A stretch of DNA of 5,324 nt, taken from positions 1 through 5,324 of the forward strand of contig JAQWCB010000065.1 in the NCBI GenBank assembly GCA_028707375.1. The letters are read 5' to 3'. This document shows positions 1 to 5,222 of this stretch, in pieces. Under the pieces are notes generated by a model. The model worked only from the letters and a program-made list of their open reading frames with translations, was not told the DNA's origin and made no database searches. The position numbers and the translations under genes were made by a program. Position 1 is the stretch's first letter, and each line of letters opens with the position of its first letter. Source of the stretch: Bacilli bacterium. Lineage in GTDB: Bacteria; Bacillota_I; Bacilli_A; RFN20; CAG-288.

Positions 1-87
1 CACACTTTTGTAAAGTCATCTAAAAATTAAAAAAAGGTTATATTACGAAAGAAGTTGGTACCAAATATGTAATTAAATCGAATTCAA

Positions 88-156
88 TTTTAGTGTTTTC
101 GAATAAAATAATTTAGTAATTTCGAATAAAATGTTTTAGTGTTTTCGATTAAATTT
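88..156. repeat. Three contiguous 23-nt AT-rich tandem repeats
   Basis: Three direct units of exactly 23 nt lie end to end at 88-110, 111-133 and 134-156. By hand count unit 1 matches unit 2 at 19 of 23 positions and unit 3 at 20 of 23. Each contains a core like TTTCGAATAAAA; the palindromic TTCGAA is intact in units 1 and 2 and is TTCGAT in unit 3. A more degenerate copy with ATCGAATT lies about 21 nt earlier, around 77-84. There are no spacers between units, so this is not a CRISPR array. Function is unknown: a protein-binding array or a small minisatellite are both possible. Confidence 0.75.
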
Positions 157-248
157 GTTTTAAGGTTCAAACTAATACACCTGATACGTTAAAAGATAAA
201 ACTCCTTCAATTTCATATCGTTAACATATATAAAACGACCAAAACAAC

Positions 249-278
249 AAAAAAAGTAACACTATTTCTAGTATTACT
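249..278 (-). terminator. Rho-independent terminator of tRNA-Leu
   Basis: Read on the minus strand, AGTAATACTA and TAGTGTTACT form a 10-bp stem with one G-U pair, closed by a GAAA tetraloop. A run of seven T follows directly. It begins about 14 nt after the CCA end of the tRNA gene. The plus strand has no T-run after the stem, so it acts for minus-strand transcripts only. Confidence 0.9.
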
Positions 279-292
279 AATGTGTCATATAA

Positions 293-379
293 TGGTGCAC
301 TAAACAGGAATTGAACCTGCACGGGATTACTCCCAATAGATCCTAAGTCTATCGCGTATACCTATTCCGCCATTAGTGC
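293..379 (-). tRNA. tRNA-Leu (anticodon UAG)
   Basis: This is a complete 87-nt class II tRNA on the minus strand. The acceptor arms GCACTAA and TTAGTGC pair over 7 bp, followed by discriminator A and an encoded CCA (plus-strand 293-295). The anticodon stem ATAGA/TCTAT encloses the loop CTTAGGA, giving anticodon UAG at plus-strand 343-345, which reads CUN leucine codons. A long variable arm (GGGA, GTAA loop, TCCC) is typical of leucine tRNA. The T-arm GCAGG/CCTGT carries the usual TTCAATT loop. It is flanked by its own promoter and terminator, so it looks like a single-gene transcription unit. Confidence 0.97.
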
Positions 380-388
380 ATCTTGATA

Positions 389-417
389 ATCTTACCAAAA
401 TTAATAAGACTATTCAA
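389..417 (-). promoter_or_regulatory. SigA-type promoter of tRNA-Leu
   Basis: On the minus strand, TTGAAT (412-417) and TAAGAT (389-394) are separated by 17 nt. The -10 box ends 9 nt before the first base of the mature tRNA, as expected for a short 5' leader. The reductase gene upstream has no good terminator, so some readthrough into the tRNA is also possible. Confidence 0.65.
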
Positions 418-465
418 GCCTATATCTTGAGTTTTATCACGCTTCTAATTGATAAATTCAAAATG

Positions 466-490
466 TCATATTAGAGCGAATATGATTCGC
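466..490. repeat. Two overlapping, mutually exclusive inverted repeats
   Basis: Positions 466-472 and 479-485 form a perfect 7-bp inverted repeat (TCATATT/AATATGA, 6-nt loop). Positions 476-481 and 485-490 form a perfect 6-bp one (GCGAAT/ATTCGC, 3-nt loop). They share bases, so only one can form at a time. They lie just after the reductase stop codon. On the minus strand the T-run precedes the second hairpin, and only CATTTTG follows the first, so this is at best a weak terminator. Confidence 0.5.
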
Positions 491-509
491 AAAAAAAGAA
501 AACTATATA

Positions 510-1460
510 TTAAAAATGAACAGGGATATTCTTTCCTGGATGGATTATTTGATCAATTTTTGTTATTGCTACCACCGCTTCACCAAGCCCACAAGTAATG
601 TTTTTAACTTTCCCGGGATAATTTATAGCGTTCCCTATAGCAAATACATTAGCTTGAGATGTTTGATATGAATCGTATACCTTTACATCTGTGCCATATC
701 GTTCTAGATCAAAGTTATTTCTTCCGGCTACCATTCCATACGAAACAACAATCGCGTCGGTCGCTATTTCAATACAATCACTTTTATCTTGCTTATTTTC
801 CAAAATAATTTTGGTAACGTCTTCATGTTCACCTGAAAGCTCTTTGGCTACATAGGGAACTAGAATTTTAATTCCACGTTCCTTCATCAAGTCAACTGAA
901 CACGATTGAGCTCTAAATTCTTCACGACGATGAACAATTGTTACTGTTTTAGCAATTGGTTGAAGCATCAAGGCTTCATCAACTGCGGAATCACCACCGC
1001 CCATAATAACAACATCCTTATCCTTAAAAACATATTTATCCTTGACAGCATAATAAATATTTTTAAATTGACTTTCCTTATCGACTCCCATTTTTCGCGG
1101 AGTGGATTTTCCCATACCGGTAGCAATCAAAATGGTTCGCGTTTGATATTCGTTGCGATTGGTCGTAACAATATATCCATTTTCACTTTGGCAAAATGAT
1201 TCAACCGTTTCATTCACTTTTATATCCAACCGATTAGCTCTATCGTTATTTTGCTTGAGCAAACTATCAACAAAATCATCAGCGGTAATTGAAATAAATC
1301 CTGGGACATCAATAACCTTTTTCTGAGGATAAAAATTTGACAATTGACCTCCAACAATATCGCGCGATTCCAAGACAACCCCTTGGAGATTGTGCAACGA
1401 CGCTAAGGTCGATGCATATAATCCAACCGGTCCAGCACCGATAATAACAACATCCAACAT
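510..1460 (-). CDS. Ferredoxin/flavodoxin-NADP+ reductase, type 2 (thioredoxin-reductase-like)
   Basis: This 316-aa cytosolic flavoprotein should pass electrons between NADPH and ferredoxin or flavodoxin. The FAD-binding Rossmann motif GAGPVG is at residues 8-13, with the ribose-binding Glu at 31. The FAD-side ATG is at 113-115. The NADPH site has GGGDSA at 154-159 and HRREEFRA at 177-184, the arginines being the usual 2'-phosphate contacts. Thioredoxin reductases have a CxxC just before the GGGDSA motif; here that region (136-145) has no cysteine, which points to the YumC-like ferredoxin-NADP reductases. Two oddities are that the usual Asp of the C-terminal FAD motif is Asn (AIGNA, 274-278), and that the protein stops just after PVHF, several residues shorter than I expect for the family. 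A strong AAGGGGG ribosome binding site at 1467-1473 fixes the ATG at 1458-1460. It is monocistronic by context. Confidence 0.9.
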   Translation of the reverse strand: MLDVVIIGAGPVGLYASTLASLHNLQGVVLESRDIVGGQLSNFYPQKKVIDVPGFISITADDFVDSLLKQNNDRANRLDIKVNETVESFCQSENGYIVTTNRNEYQTRTILIATGMGKSTPRKMGVDKESQFKNIYYAVKDKYVFKDKDVVIMGGGDSAVDEALMLQPIAKTVTIVHRREEFRAQSCSVDLMKERGIKILVPYVAKELSGEHEDVTKIILENKQDKSDCIEIATDAIVVSYGMVAGRNNFDLERYGTDVKVYDSYQTSQANVFAIGNAINYPGKVKNITCGLGEAVVAITKIDQIIHPGKNIPVHF

Positions 1461-1501
1461 AACTTTCCCCCTTCAAATCTTTTATACTATTTAACACCTT
1501 T

Positions 1502-1510
1502 ATTATCACA
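1502..1510 (-). promoter_or_regulatory. Probable extended -10 promoter of the reductase gene
   Basis: On the minus strand GATAAT (1502-1507) is preceded by TG one base upstream, the TGn extended -10 pattern of Gram-positive promoters. There is no good -35 box 16-18 nt upstream. The strong terminator at 1564-1597 implies that a promoter must lie between it and the reductase start. This is the best candidate in that interval, and a TATAAA at about 1482-1487 is the alternative. Confidence 0.4.
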
Positions 1511-1563
1511 CATAATTATTTTTCTTGCTAACTATGTGCCTTAAATTAAAGATTTTTTTCATA

Positions 1564-1597
1564 ATAAAAAGAGAGCAATAGTTTTTCACCATTGCTC
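1564..1597 (-). terminator. Rho-independent terminator of the thiT operon
   Basis: On the minus strand GAGCAATGGT and ACTATTGCTC form a 10-bp stem with one G-U pair and a GAAAA loop, followed by TCTTTTTATT. It starts 27 nt after the stop codon of the small membrane protein, so it closes the thiT operon and separates it from the reductase gene. Confidence 0.9.
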
Positions 1598-1624
1598 AGT
1601 AATTTTAATCGATTGTGATTGTGA

Positions 1625-2041
1625 CTATTTTCGAGCATACTGCTCTTTTAATTGAACAAAACCATATACACTTAAGATTGCAAAAAGCAACGACGACGCA
1701 AAATTGGTGAGTAAATTCACCACCACTAAATCATCTCCGCCATTTATCCACATATCAATACCATTGCCTAAAAAGAAGAAAAAGCCAATTATTCCTACAA
1801 TCATAAAACAATATGGTGCTAATAAAGAATCGGTCTTGCCCTTGTGAAAATCAACTAGAGCAATAATGCTAAAAATAACAATAATAACTCCGATTAACAT
1901 CAAAACAATGAATAGCTTATTACCATCTGTATCTCTTCCCCATTCATCCGATTCAACGGAAAAGGTTAAGATAAAAGAAATAAGAGCATAGACAAAGACT
2001 AATGCACCGGTAGTAATTCCTAGAATACTTTTACTTTTCAT
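1625..2041 (-). CDS. Four-helix membrane protein of unknown function, coupled to thiT
   Basis: I do not recognise this 138-aa protein. It has four clear hydrophobic segments at about residues 7-28, 42-64, 74-95 and 108-130. A short charged loop rich in Asp/Glu (29-41) follows helix 1, a basic loop (66-70) follows helix 2, and an acidic GGDD loop lies at 101-104. No catalytic motif, cysteine pair or nucleotide site is visible. Its ATG directly abuts the TAA of thiT with no bases between, and its AAGGAG ribosome binding site (2050-2055) lies inside the last codons of thiT. The two genes should therefore be co-transcribed, translationally coupled, and under the same TPP riboswitch. This context suggests a role tied to thiamine uptake or membrane transport, but that is inference from position only. 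It lacks the length and shape of the ECF T-subunit and has no ATPase motif. Confidence 0.8.
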   Translation of the reverse strand: MKSKSILGITTGALVFVYALISFILTFSVESDEWGRDTDGNKLFIVLMLIGVIIVIFSIIALVDFHKGKTDSLLAPYCFMIVGIIGFFFFLGNGIDMWINGGDDLVVVNLLTNFASSLLFAILSVYGFVQLKEQYARK

Positions 2042-2683
2042 TTATTTATCTCCTTTTTGACGCCCAGCTACTCTTAAGGAATACGTATCGGGTTCACTTA
2101 AAAATCTCGGATATTTCATTGCGATAAAAATAACGATAATTCCCGAAATAACCATGCACGGAATCATATATAGACCATTGTAAGAAATGGAATATAAATA
2201 AGGGTTAGCAATATTCAAAAAATCACGATCGAAATAATCCGCCCAGAAAAGAACACCTGATAAAATATGTGCAATATATTTTAAAATGCCGCCCAAACTG
2301 CAGCCATAGACAATCGCCAAAATTCGGTGCTTGCGGTCATTAGCCCGATCAAACATACCTTTGAATAAGCCAGCAAAAGCAACAAGCGGATAAGCAATCC
2401 AATAATCTAAAGCCACTTGAGCAAAGGCCTTGTACCACGAGTCAACTATAGTATAAAATCCATCAGCAATATCTAAAAGACCCATAATCAACCCTACCAG
2501 CAAAGCTGGAAAAAAACCGCGACGATAAGCAACGATGTAAATGCAGACCATCGCAATTCCAATGCTACCGCCGTTGATAAAGACTGGAGCCGAATACGCT
2601 CCGGCTAAAAAATCAAGAACATAGCCCAAAGCCGCAAAGATTGCAACTTCAGCCATTGTTCTAACCGAGAATGTTTTTTTCAT
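2042..2683 (-). CDS. thiT: ThiT, thiamine-specific S-component of an ECF transporter
   Basis: This 213-aa integral membrane protein should bind thiamine outside the cell and deliver it with the shared ECF module (EcfA, EcfA', EcfT), which is not in this window. About six hydrophobic segments are visible. The N-terminal helix carries the AxxxA pattern (A14, A18) used by S-components to dock on EcfT. The extracellular loop motif GGSIG is at 38-42 and LDYWIAYPL-type sequence at 92-100. H139, W148, Y164 and N169 fit the thiamine-binding His, Trp, Tyr and Asn known from Lactococcus ThiT, with the same Tyr-to-Asn spacing of five. An upstream TPP riboswitch supports the substrate. The ATG is set by an in-frame TAA just upstream; the GGAGG (2696-2700) lies 12 nt from the start, rather far, suggesting moderate translation. 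A basic, polar tail (192-213) follows the last helix. Confidence 0.93.
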   Translation of the reverse strand: MKKTFSVRTMAEVAIFAALGYVLDFLAGAYSAPVFINGGSIGIAMVCIYIVAYRRGFFPALLVGLIMGLLDIADGFYTIVDSWYKAFAQVALDYWIAYPLVAFAGLFKGMFDRANDRKHRILAIVYGCSLGGILKYIAHILSGVLFWADYFDRDFLNIANPYLYSISYNGLYMIPCMVISGIIVIFIAMKYPRFLSEPDTYSLRVAGRQKGDK

Positions 2684-2695
2684 TTTTTCTATTTA

Positions 2696-2700
2696 CCTCC
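2696..2700 (-). promoter_or_regulatory. thiT ribosome binding site, unusually distant
   Basis: GGAGG is separated from the thiT ATG by 12 nt, against 6-8 nt for the reductase and the small membrane protein. An in-frame TAA overlaps the gap, so no closer upstream start exists. I find no clear CCTCC-type anti-Shine-Dalgarno in the leader, which argues against riboswitch control by sequestering this site. Confidence 0.6.
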
Positions 2701-2750
2701 AAACATTCTGTCAAACAAGACTAGCTGTTAGAAATAAATAAAAAAAATCT

Positions 2751-2832
2751 ATTGTTCCTACGCTAGAATTACCTAGATCAGGTTAAGGGTCGTTAACTTA
2801 ATAACCTCTCAGCTTGGGAAGCTCCCCTCAAT
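2751..2832 (-). ncRNA. TPP riboswitch (THI element) controlling thiT
   Basis: The minus strand carries the TPP aptamer consensus. GGGGAGC opens P2, and P3 is a short stem AGCTT/AAGCT with a CCC loop. The conserved CTGAGA lies at 2807-2812, then an optional small hairpin, CCCTTAACCTGATCT, the P5 stem CTAG/CTAG, and the strongly conserved GCGTAGGAA. P1 is ATTG (2829-2832) with CAAT (2751-2754). It can extend outward by three more pairs after an A-A mismatch, ending in a run of eight T (2740-2747). TPP binding should stabilise P1 and lower expression of thiT and the downstream gene. The position of the U-tract suggests transcription termination rather than translational control, though no separate terminator hairpin is obvious before thiT. 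Confidence 0.95.
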
Positions 2833-2842
2833 TGACTTTTAT

Positions 2843-2870
2843 ATTTTATCACGAATATATTTTTTTTCAA
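2843..2870 (-). promoter_or_regulatory. SigA-type promoter of the riboswitch-thiT operon
   Basis: On the minus strand TTGAAA (2865-2870) and TAAAAT (2843-2848) are 16 nt apart, and TGA directly before the -10 adds an extended -10 element. Transcription would start near 2835, right at the first base of the extended P1 stem of the aptamer. It sits in the 43-nt gap between the kinase stop codon and the riboswitch. Confidence 0.7.
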
Positions 2871-2875
2871 TAAGT

Positions 2876-3499
2876 TTAGGCATCAGCCTTCGATTTGATG
2901 AGTAATATTCTACCTTTCGACAGAAAGATTTTTCCAACTTTCTTTGGTAAAATCTCGTTAGAAATACCCAAAGAATCATCTTGAATCATATGGTAGTGAT
3001 CAAGTGGATACTTAAAATTTTCCAACGTAATCTCTGCTTCATCCAAGGCAAAAAGAGATATAAATTTATATTCGGATGGAGCTAGAACATATGGCTCATC
3101 TCTTGAATCCAATGAGACAATAGAAGAAAAATCGTCGAGAATTTCGATTTTCTTGTCCATTTTCAAAAGATTCAATATTGCGAGAAAATGTTCAATCCTT
3201 CGCCCCTGAATTCCACCAATAATACTTATTTTATCAAAGTGTCTTACCAATTTATAAGCGGAATAGGTATCGGTGTCATCCTTGATGGGGTTTAATTTTA
3301 TTACCTTTTCTACCTTGTCATAGATCTCTTTTAACTCCTGCATATTAATCGAATCAAAATCGCCTATTGCTACATCGATATGAATTCTATCATTCAAAGC
3401 CTTTAAACACCCACGCTCCACGGCGACTACGTAAGTGTCATCAAAATTTAGTTGTTTTAAATCGACATTATTACCAATGATTATTGCTGCTTTTTTCAT
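2876..3499 (-). CDS. Thiamine pyrophosphokinase
   Basis: This 207-aa cytosolic enzyme transfers pyrophosphate from ATP to thiamine, giving the cofactor TPP. Family signatures are GDFDSI at residues 46-51, DDTDTYSA at 74-81, GGIQGRRIEH at 95-104, and a C-terminal domain with SNE at 180-182 and a GKIFLSKGRILL strand. Two positions that are usually Asp appear as Glu: the VAVERG strand (E28; usually D-R/G-G) and RIEH (E103; usually R-x-D-H). The open frame extends 26 codons upstream to 3577. I chose the ATG at 3499 because AAGGAAG sits 6 nt before it, the protein then begins like the family, and the extra N-terminus would be a hydrophobic and basic stretch foreign to a soluble kinase. No terminator is visible after the stop, so its transcript should run into the riboswitch and thiT. 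A weak promoter pair (TTGATG 3572-3577, TATATA 3551-3556, 15-nt spacing) is possible. Gene names thiN and tenI-region names vary, so no symbol is given. Confidence 0.92.
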   Translation of the reverse strand: MKKAAIIIGNNVDLKQLNFDDTYVVAVERGCLKALNDRIHIDVAIGDFDSINMQELKEIYDKVEKVIKLNPIKDDTDTYSAYKLVRHFDKISIIGGIQGRRIEHFLAILNLLKMDKKIEILDDFSSIVSLDSRDEPYVLAPSEYKFISLFALDEAEITLENFKYPLDHYHMIQDDSLGISNEILPKKVGKIFLSKGRILLIKSKADA

Positions 3500-3559
3500 A
3501 TTGCTCTTCCTTGTTCTCCTACAAATATACATCAAAATGAAAATGACAACTATATATCT

Positions 3560-3588
3560 TTGGCTTTTTGCCATCAATCGGTTAAAAT
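3560..3588 (+). promoter_or_regulatory. Candidate promoter for the VTT gene pair
   Basis: TTGGCT (3560-3565) and TAAAAT (3583-3588) are 17 nt apart in the 128-nt gap between the divergent kinase and the first VTT gene. It overlaps the candidate minus-strand promoter of the kinase. In such AT-rich DNA chance matches are common, so this is a weak call. Confidence 0.35.
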
Positions 3589-3627
3589 AATGTATAAGTT
3601 TTAGACGGAAAATAGAAAGTTCAAAAG

Positions 3628-4365
3628 ATGACCGAGAAAAAAAGAAAAATAATCAGAGGATCAATAACGATAGCTATCCTGGTTGCTTTGTTTTTAGTTA
3701 TCTTTTTCTTTTTATACAAACATGGAATCTTTTCACGCGAAAATTCATTGGACGAAATTAAAAAGATAATTGAGATGTATCCTGGATACTCATATTTCAT
3801 TTTCATTCTCATCCAATTTTTGCAGGTAGTTATACTGCCAATTCCAGCCGCGATTACCACGACTGCTGGCGTTATTATTTTTGGTGCGTGGACTGCCTTT
3901 TGGCTTTCATATTTAGCCTGTATGCTCGGTGCTATTGTTGCTTTTTTCATCGGACATTTTCTCGGGAAAAAGGTTATCGCTTGGATTGTTGGTGAAAATG
4001 ATTTACAAAAGTGGTCAAGAAAATTAGCCGATGGCAAATATACTTATTTTTTGATGATGCTCTTTCCTTTTTTTCCCGATGATGTCTTATGTTTTATCGT
4101 TGGAACCACCGATATAAAATTCACTTTCTTTCTCATTACAAACATCATCACGCGCGCCATCAGCATCGGGGCTACTTGCTTCATCACTTCGGGTTCGGTT
4201 ATTCCCTTCAGCGGATGGGGCATTCCAGTATTAATTATCATCGCCCTCGCAGTTCTTACTCTTTTATTCTTCTCATTTAAATACGAGAACAAAATAGATT
4301 TATTTATGAAAAAAATTGAGCAAAAGATGAAAAAACTCTTTCAAAAAAAGGGCAATAACAATTGA
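3628..4365 (+). CDS. TVP38/TMEM64 family membrane protein (VTT/DedA superfamily), copy 1
   Basis: This 245-aa polytopic membrane protein belongs to the VTT-domain (SNARE-associated) group. Hydrophobic segments lie at about 12-31, 54-73, 75-113, 138-160, 163-186 and 198-217. Family features are the proline/glycine-rich entry LPIPAAITTTAG (70-81), then IFGAWTAFW and a small-residue helix ending GHFLGKK (109-115), and the re-entrant motif FPFFPDD (146-152). The C-terminal ~28 residues are a Lys-rich, probably coiled cytosolic tail. Characterised DedA superfamily members move lipids such as undecaprenyl phosphate or phosphatidylethanolamine across the membrane; the substrate of TVP38-type bacterial members is not settled, so a lipid-transport role is inference. 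The ATG at 3628 has only a weak AGAAAG ahead of it, with no better start nearby. A paralogue follows after 53 nt. Confidence 0.88.
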   Translation: MTEKKRKIIRGSITIAILVALFLVIFFFLYKHGIFSRENSLDEIKKIIEMYPGYSYFIFILIQFLQVVILPIPAAITTTAGVIIFGAWTAFWLSYLACMLGAIVAFFIGHFLGKKVIAWIVGENDLQKWSRKLADGKYTYFLMMLFPFFPDDVLCFIVGTTDIKFTFFLITNIITRAISIGATCFITSGSVIPFSGWGIPVLIIIALAVLTLLFFSFKYENKIDLFMKKIEQKMKKLFQKKGNNN

Positions 4366-4390
4366 TTTACCTCACTAAATCTCATAAAAT
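4362..4390 (+). promoter_or_regulatory. Probable promoter of the second VTT gene
   Basis: TTGATT (4362-4367) and TAAAAT (4385-4390) are exactly 17 nt apart. The -35 box overlaps the TGA stop codon of the first VTT gene. A start near 4397 would leave a leader of about 22 nt before the ATG at 4419. The second gene could thus be expressed alone as well as by readthrough, as no terminator separates the two genes. Confidence 0.45.
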
Positions 4391-4418
4391 AAATATTTAG
4401 AGTCTCAATGTAAACAAT

Positions 4419-5150
4419 ATGATGAAAAAAAATAATTTAAAACATGCAATCGTGCGAACGACAATCATTGTAGTTGCCTTGATTGGTCTTTTTTTAGTGG
4501 TATATTTACCTTTGAAGCTAAACGGACATCTAGACAATGTCACTTCGGTTGATTCGTTTGCTAAATTAATAAATTCGTTCGGAGCTCTAGCCTATTTCAT
4601 TTTCTGGATTATGGAATTTACTCAAGTTTTTCTAGGTCCGATTCCTTCGACAATCATGACAACGGCTGGGGCCATCATCTTTGGACCGCTCTTAGCTTAT
4701 ATTTTATGTATCACCGCCTGCATGAGTGCCGCGGTACTAGATTTCTATCTCGGGAGATGGATTGGGCGGAAACTCATCGTGTGGATTGCGAGTGAAGAAT
4801 CGCTAAACCGCCTGGAGGTGAGATTAAAAAATAGTAAGTATACTTACTTTTTAATGATGCTTTTTCCCTTCTTCCCACACGATATTTTGTGCTATGTCGC
4901 AGGAACGACAAATATCTCATTTAAATATTTTTTCTTTACTAATATCATAACTAGATCGATTGAACTTATTTTGATCTGTAGCTTCGGTTCAGGTCAAATC
5001 ATTCCCTATTCAGGTTGGGGCATACCCGTGTGGATTTTACTCATCGCTCTTATCATCTTTTCAATCTACTTTTCGATAAAATATGAAGATAAAATCAACG
5101 AGAAGATGGAAAAGATTTCGACGAAGATTACTTCATTGTTTAAAAAGTAA
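4419..5150 (+). CDS. TVP38/TMEM64 family membrane protein (VTT/DedA superfamily), copy 2
   Basis: This 243-aa protein is a paralogue of the preceding gene with the same topology: N-terminal helix at about 14-32, GPIPSTIMTTAG (73-84), a helix ending LGRWIGRK (111-118), a re-entrant FPFFPHD (149-155), two more helices and a Lys-rich tail. Over the 65 residues from KYTYFLMM to GWGIPV, 42 are identical to copy 1 by hand count, while the N-terminal half is much less alike. In the FPFFPDD motif the first Asp is His154 here. It also has Asp at 108 within the helix where copy 1 has aliphatic or aromatic residues. Substrate is unknown, as for copy 1. ATG codons at 4419 and 4422 are adjacent, neither with a recognisable Shine-Dalgarno sequence; either may be used. 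No clear terminator follows within 70 nt. Confidence 0.87.
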   Translation: MMKKNNLKHAIVRTTIIVVALIGLFLVVYLPLKLNGHLDNVTSVDSFAKLINSFGALAYFIFWIMEFTQVFLGPIPSTIMTTAGAIIFGPLLAYILCITACMSAAVLDFYLGRWIGRKLIVWIASEESLNRLEVRLKNSKYTYFLMMLFPFFPHDILCYVAGTTNISFKYFFFTNIITRSIELILICSFGSGQIIPYSGWGIPVWILLIALIIFSIYFSIKYEDKINEKMEKISTKITSLFKK

Positions 5151-5222
5151 ATGTTTGGTTTTGTTCTATATTCTATATAATGTTGTAATAGGCATAAGGA
5201 TAGTTAAGTCTCAAAGAAAAAG

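Noticed and set aside
88..156. Possible CRISPR array
   Set aside because: The 23-nt units are contiguous with no unique spacers and are imperfect; this is a tandem repeat.
196..240. Short minus-strand reading frame beginning MKLKEF (14 codons)
   Set aside because: It is very short, has no ribosome binding site and lies in non-coding AT-rich DNA after a terminator.
293..379. tRNA 3' end as an integration (att) site
   Set aside because: I find no second copy of the tRNA 3' end in the window and no integrase or other mobile gene.
906..1199. Plus-strand open frame opposite the reductase gene
   Set aside because: It is the antisense shadow of a well-supported flavoprotein gene, with no ribosome binding site or family motif.
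3561..3573. TGGC/GCCA small palindrome as an operator between divergent genes
   Set aside because: A 4-bp arm is too short to support a call without conservation data.
3500..3577. Longer kinase start, 26 codons upstream
   Set aside because: The added N-terminus is hydrophobic and basic, unlike the family, and the ATG at 3499 has the good ribosome binding site.
3621..4292. Minus-strand open frames opposite the first VTT gene
   Set aside because: They overlap a clear membrane protein gene on the other strand and show no coherent protein features.
4363..4365. TGA read as tryptophan (Mycoplasma-type code)
   Set aside because: The tryptophan codons I checked are TGG, and reading through this TGA adds only about nine residues before a TAA.
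4374..4400. CTAAAT/ATTTAG inverted repeat between the VTT genes as a terminator
   Set aside because: The stem is only 6 bp, AT-only apart from the ends, has a long loop and no following T-run.
5176..5181. Perfect TATAAT as a plus-strand promoter
   Set aside because: No good -35 box at 16-18 nt, no gene downstream on that strand in the window, and chance matches are frequent in such AT-rich sequence.
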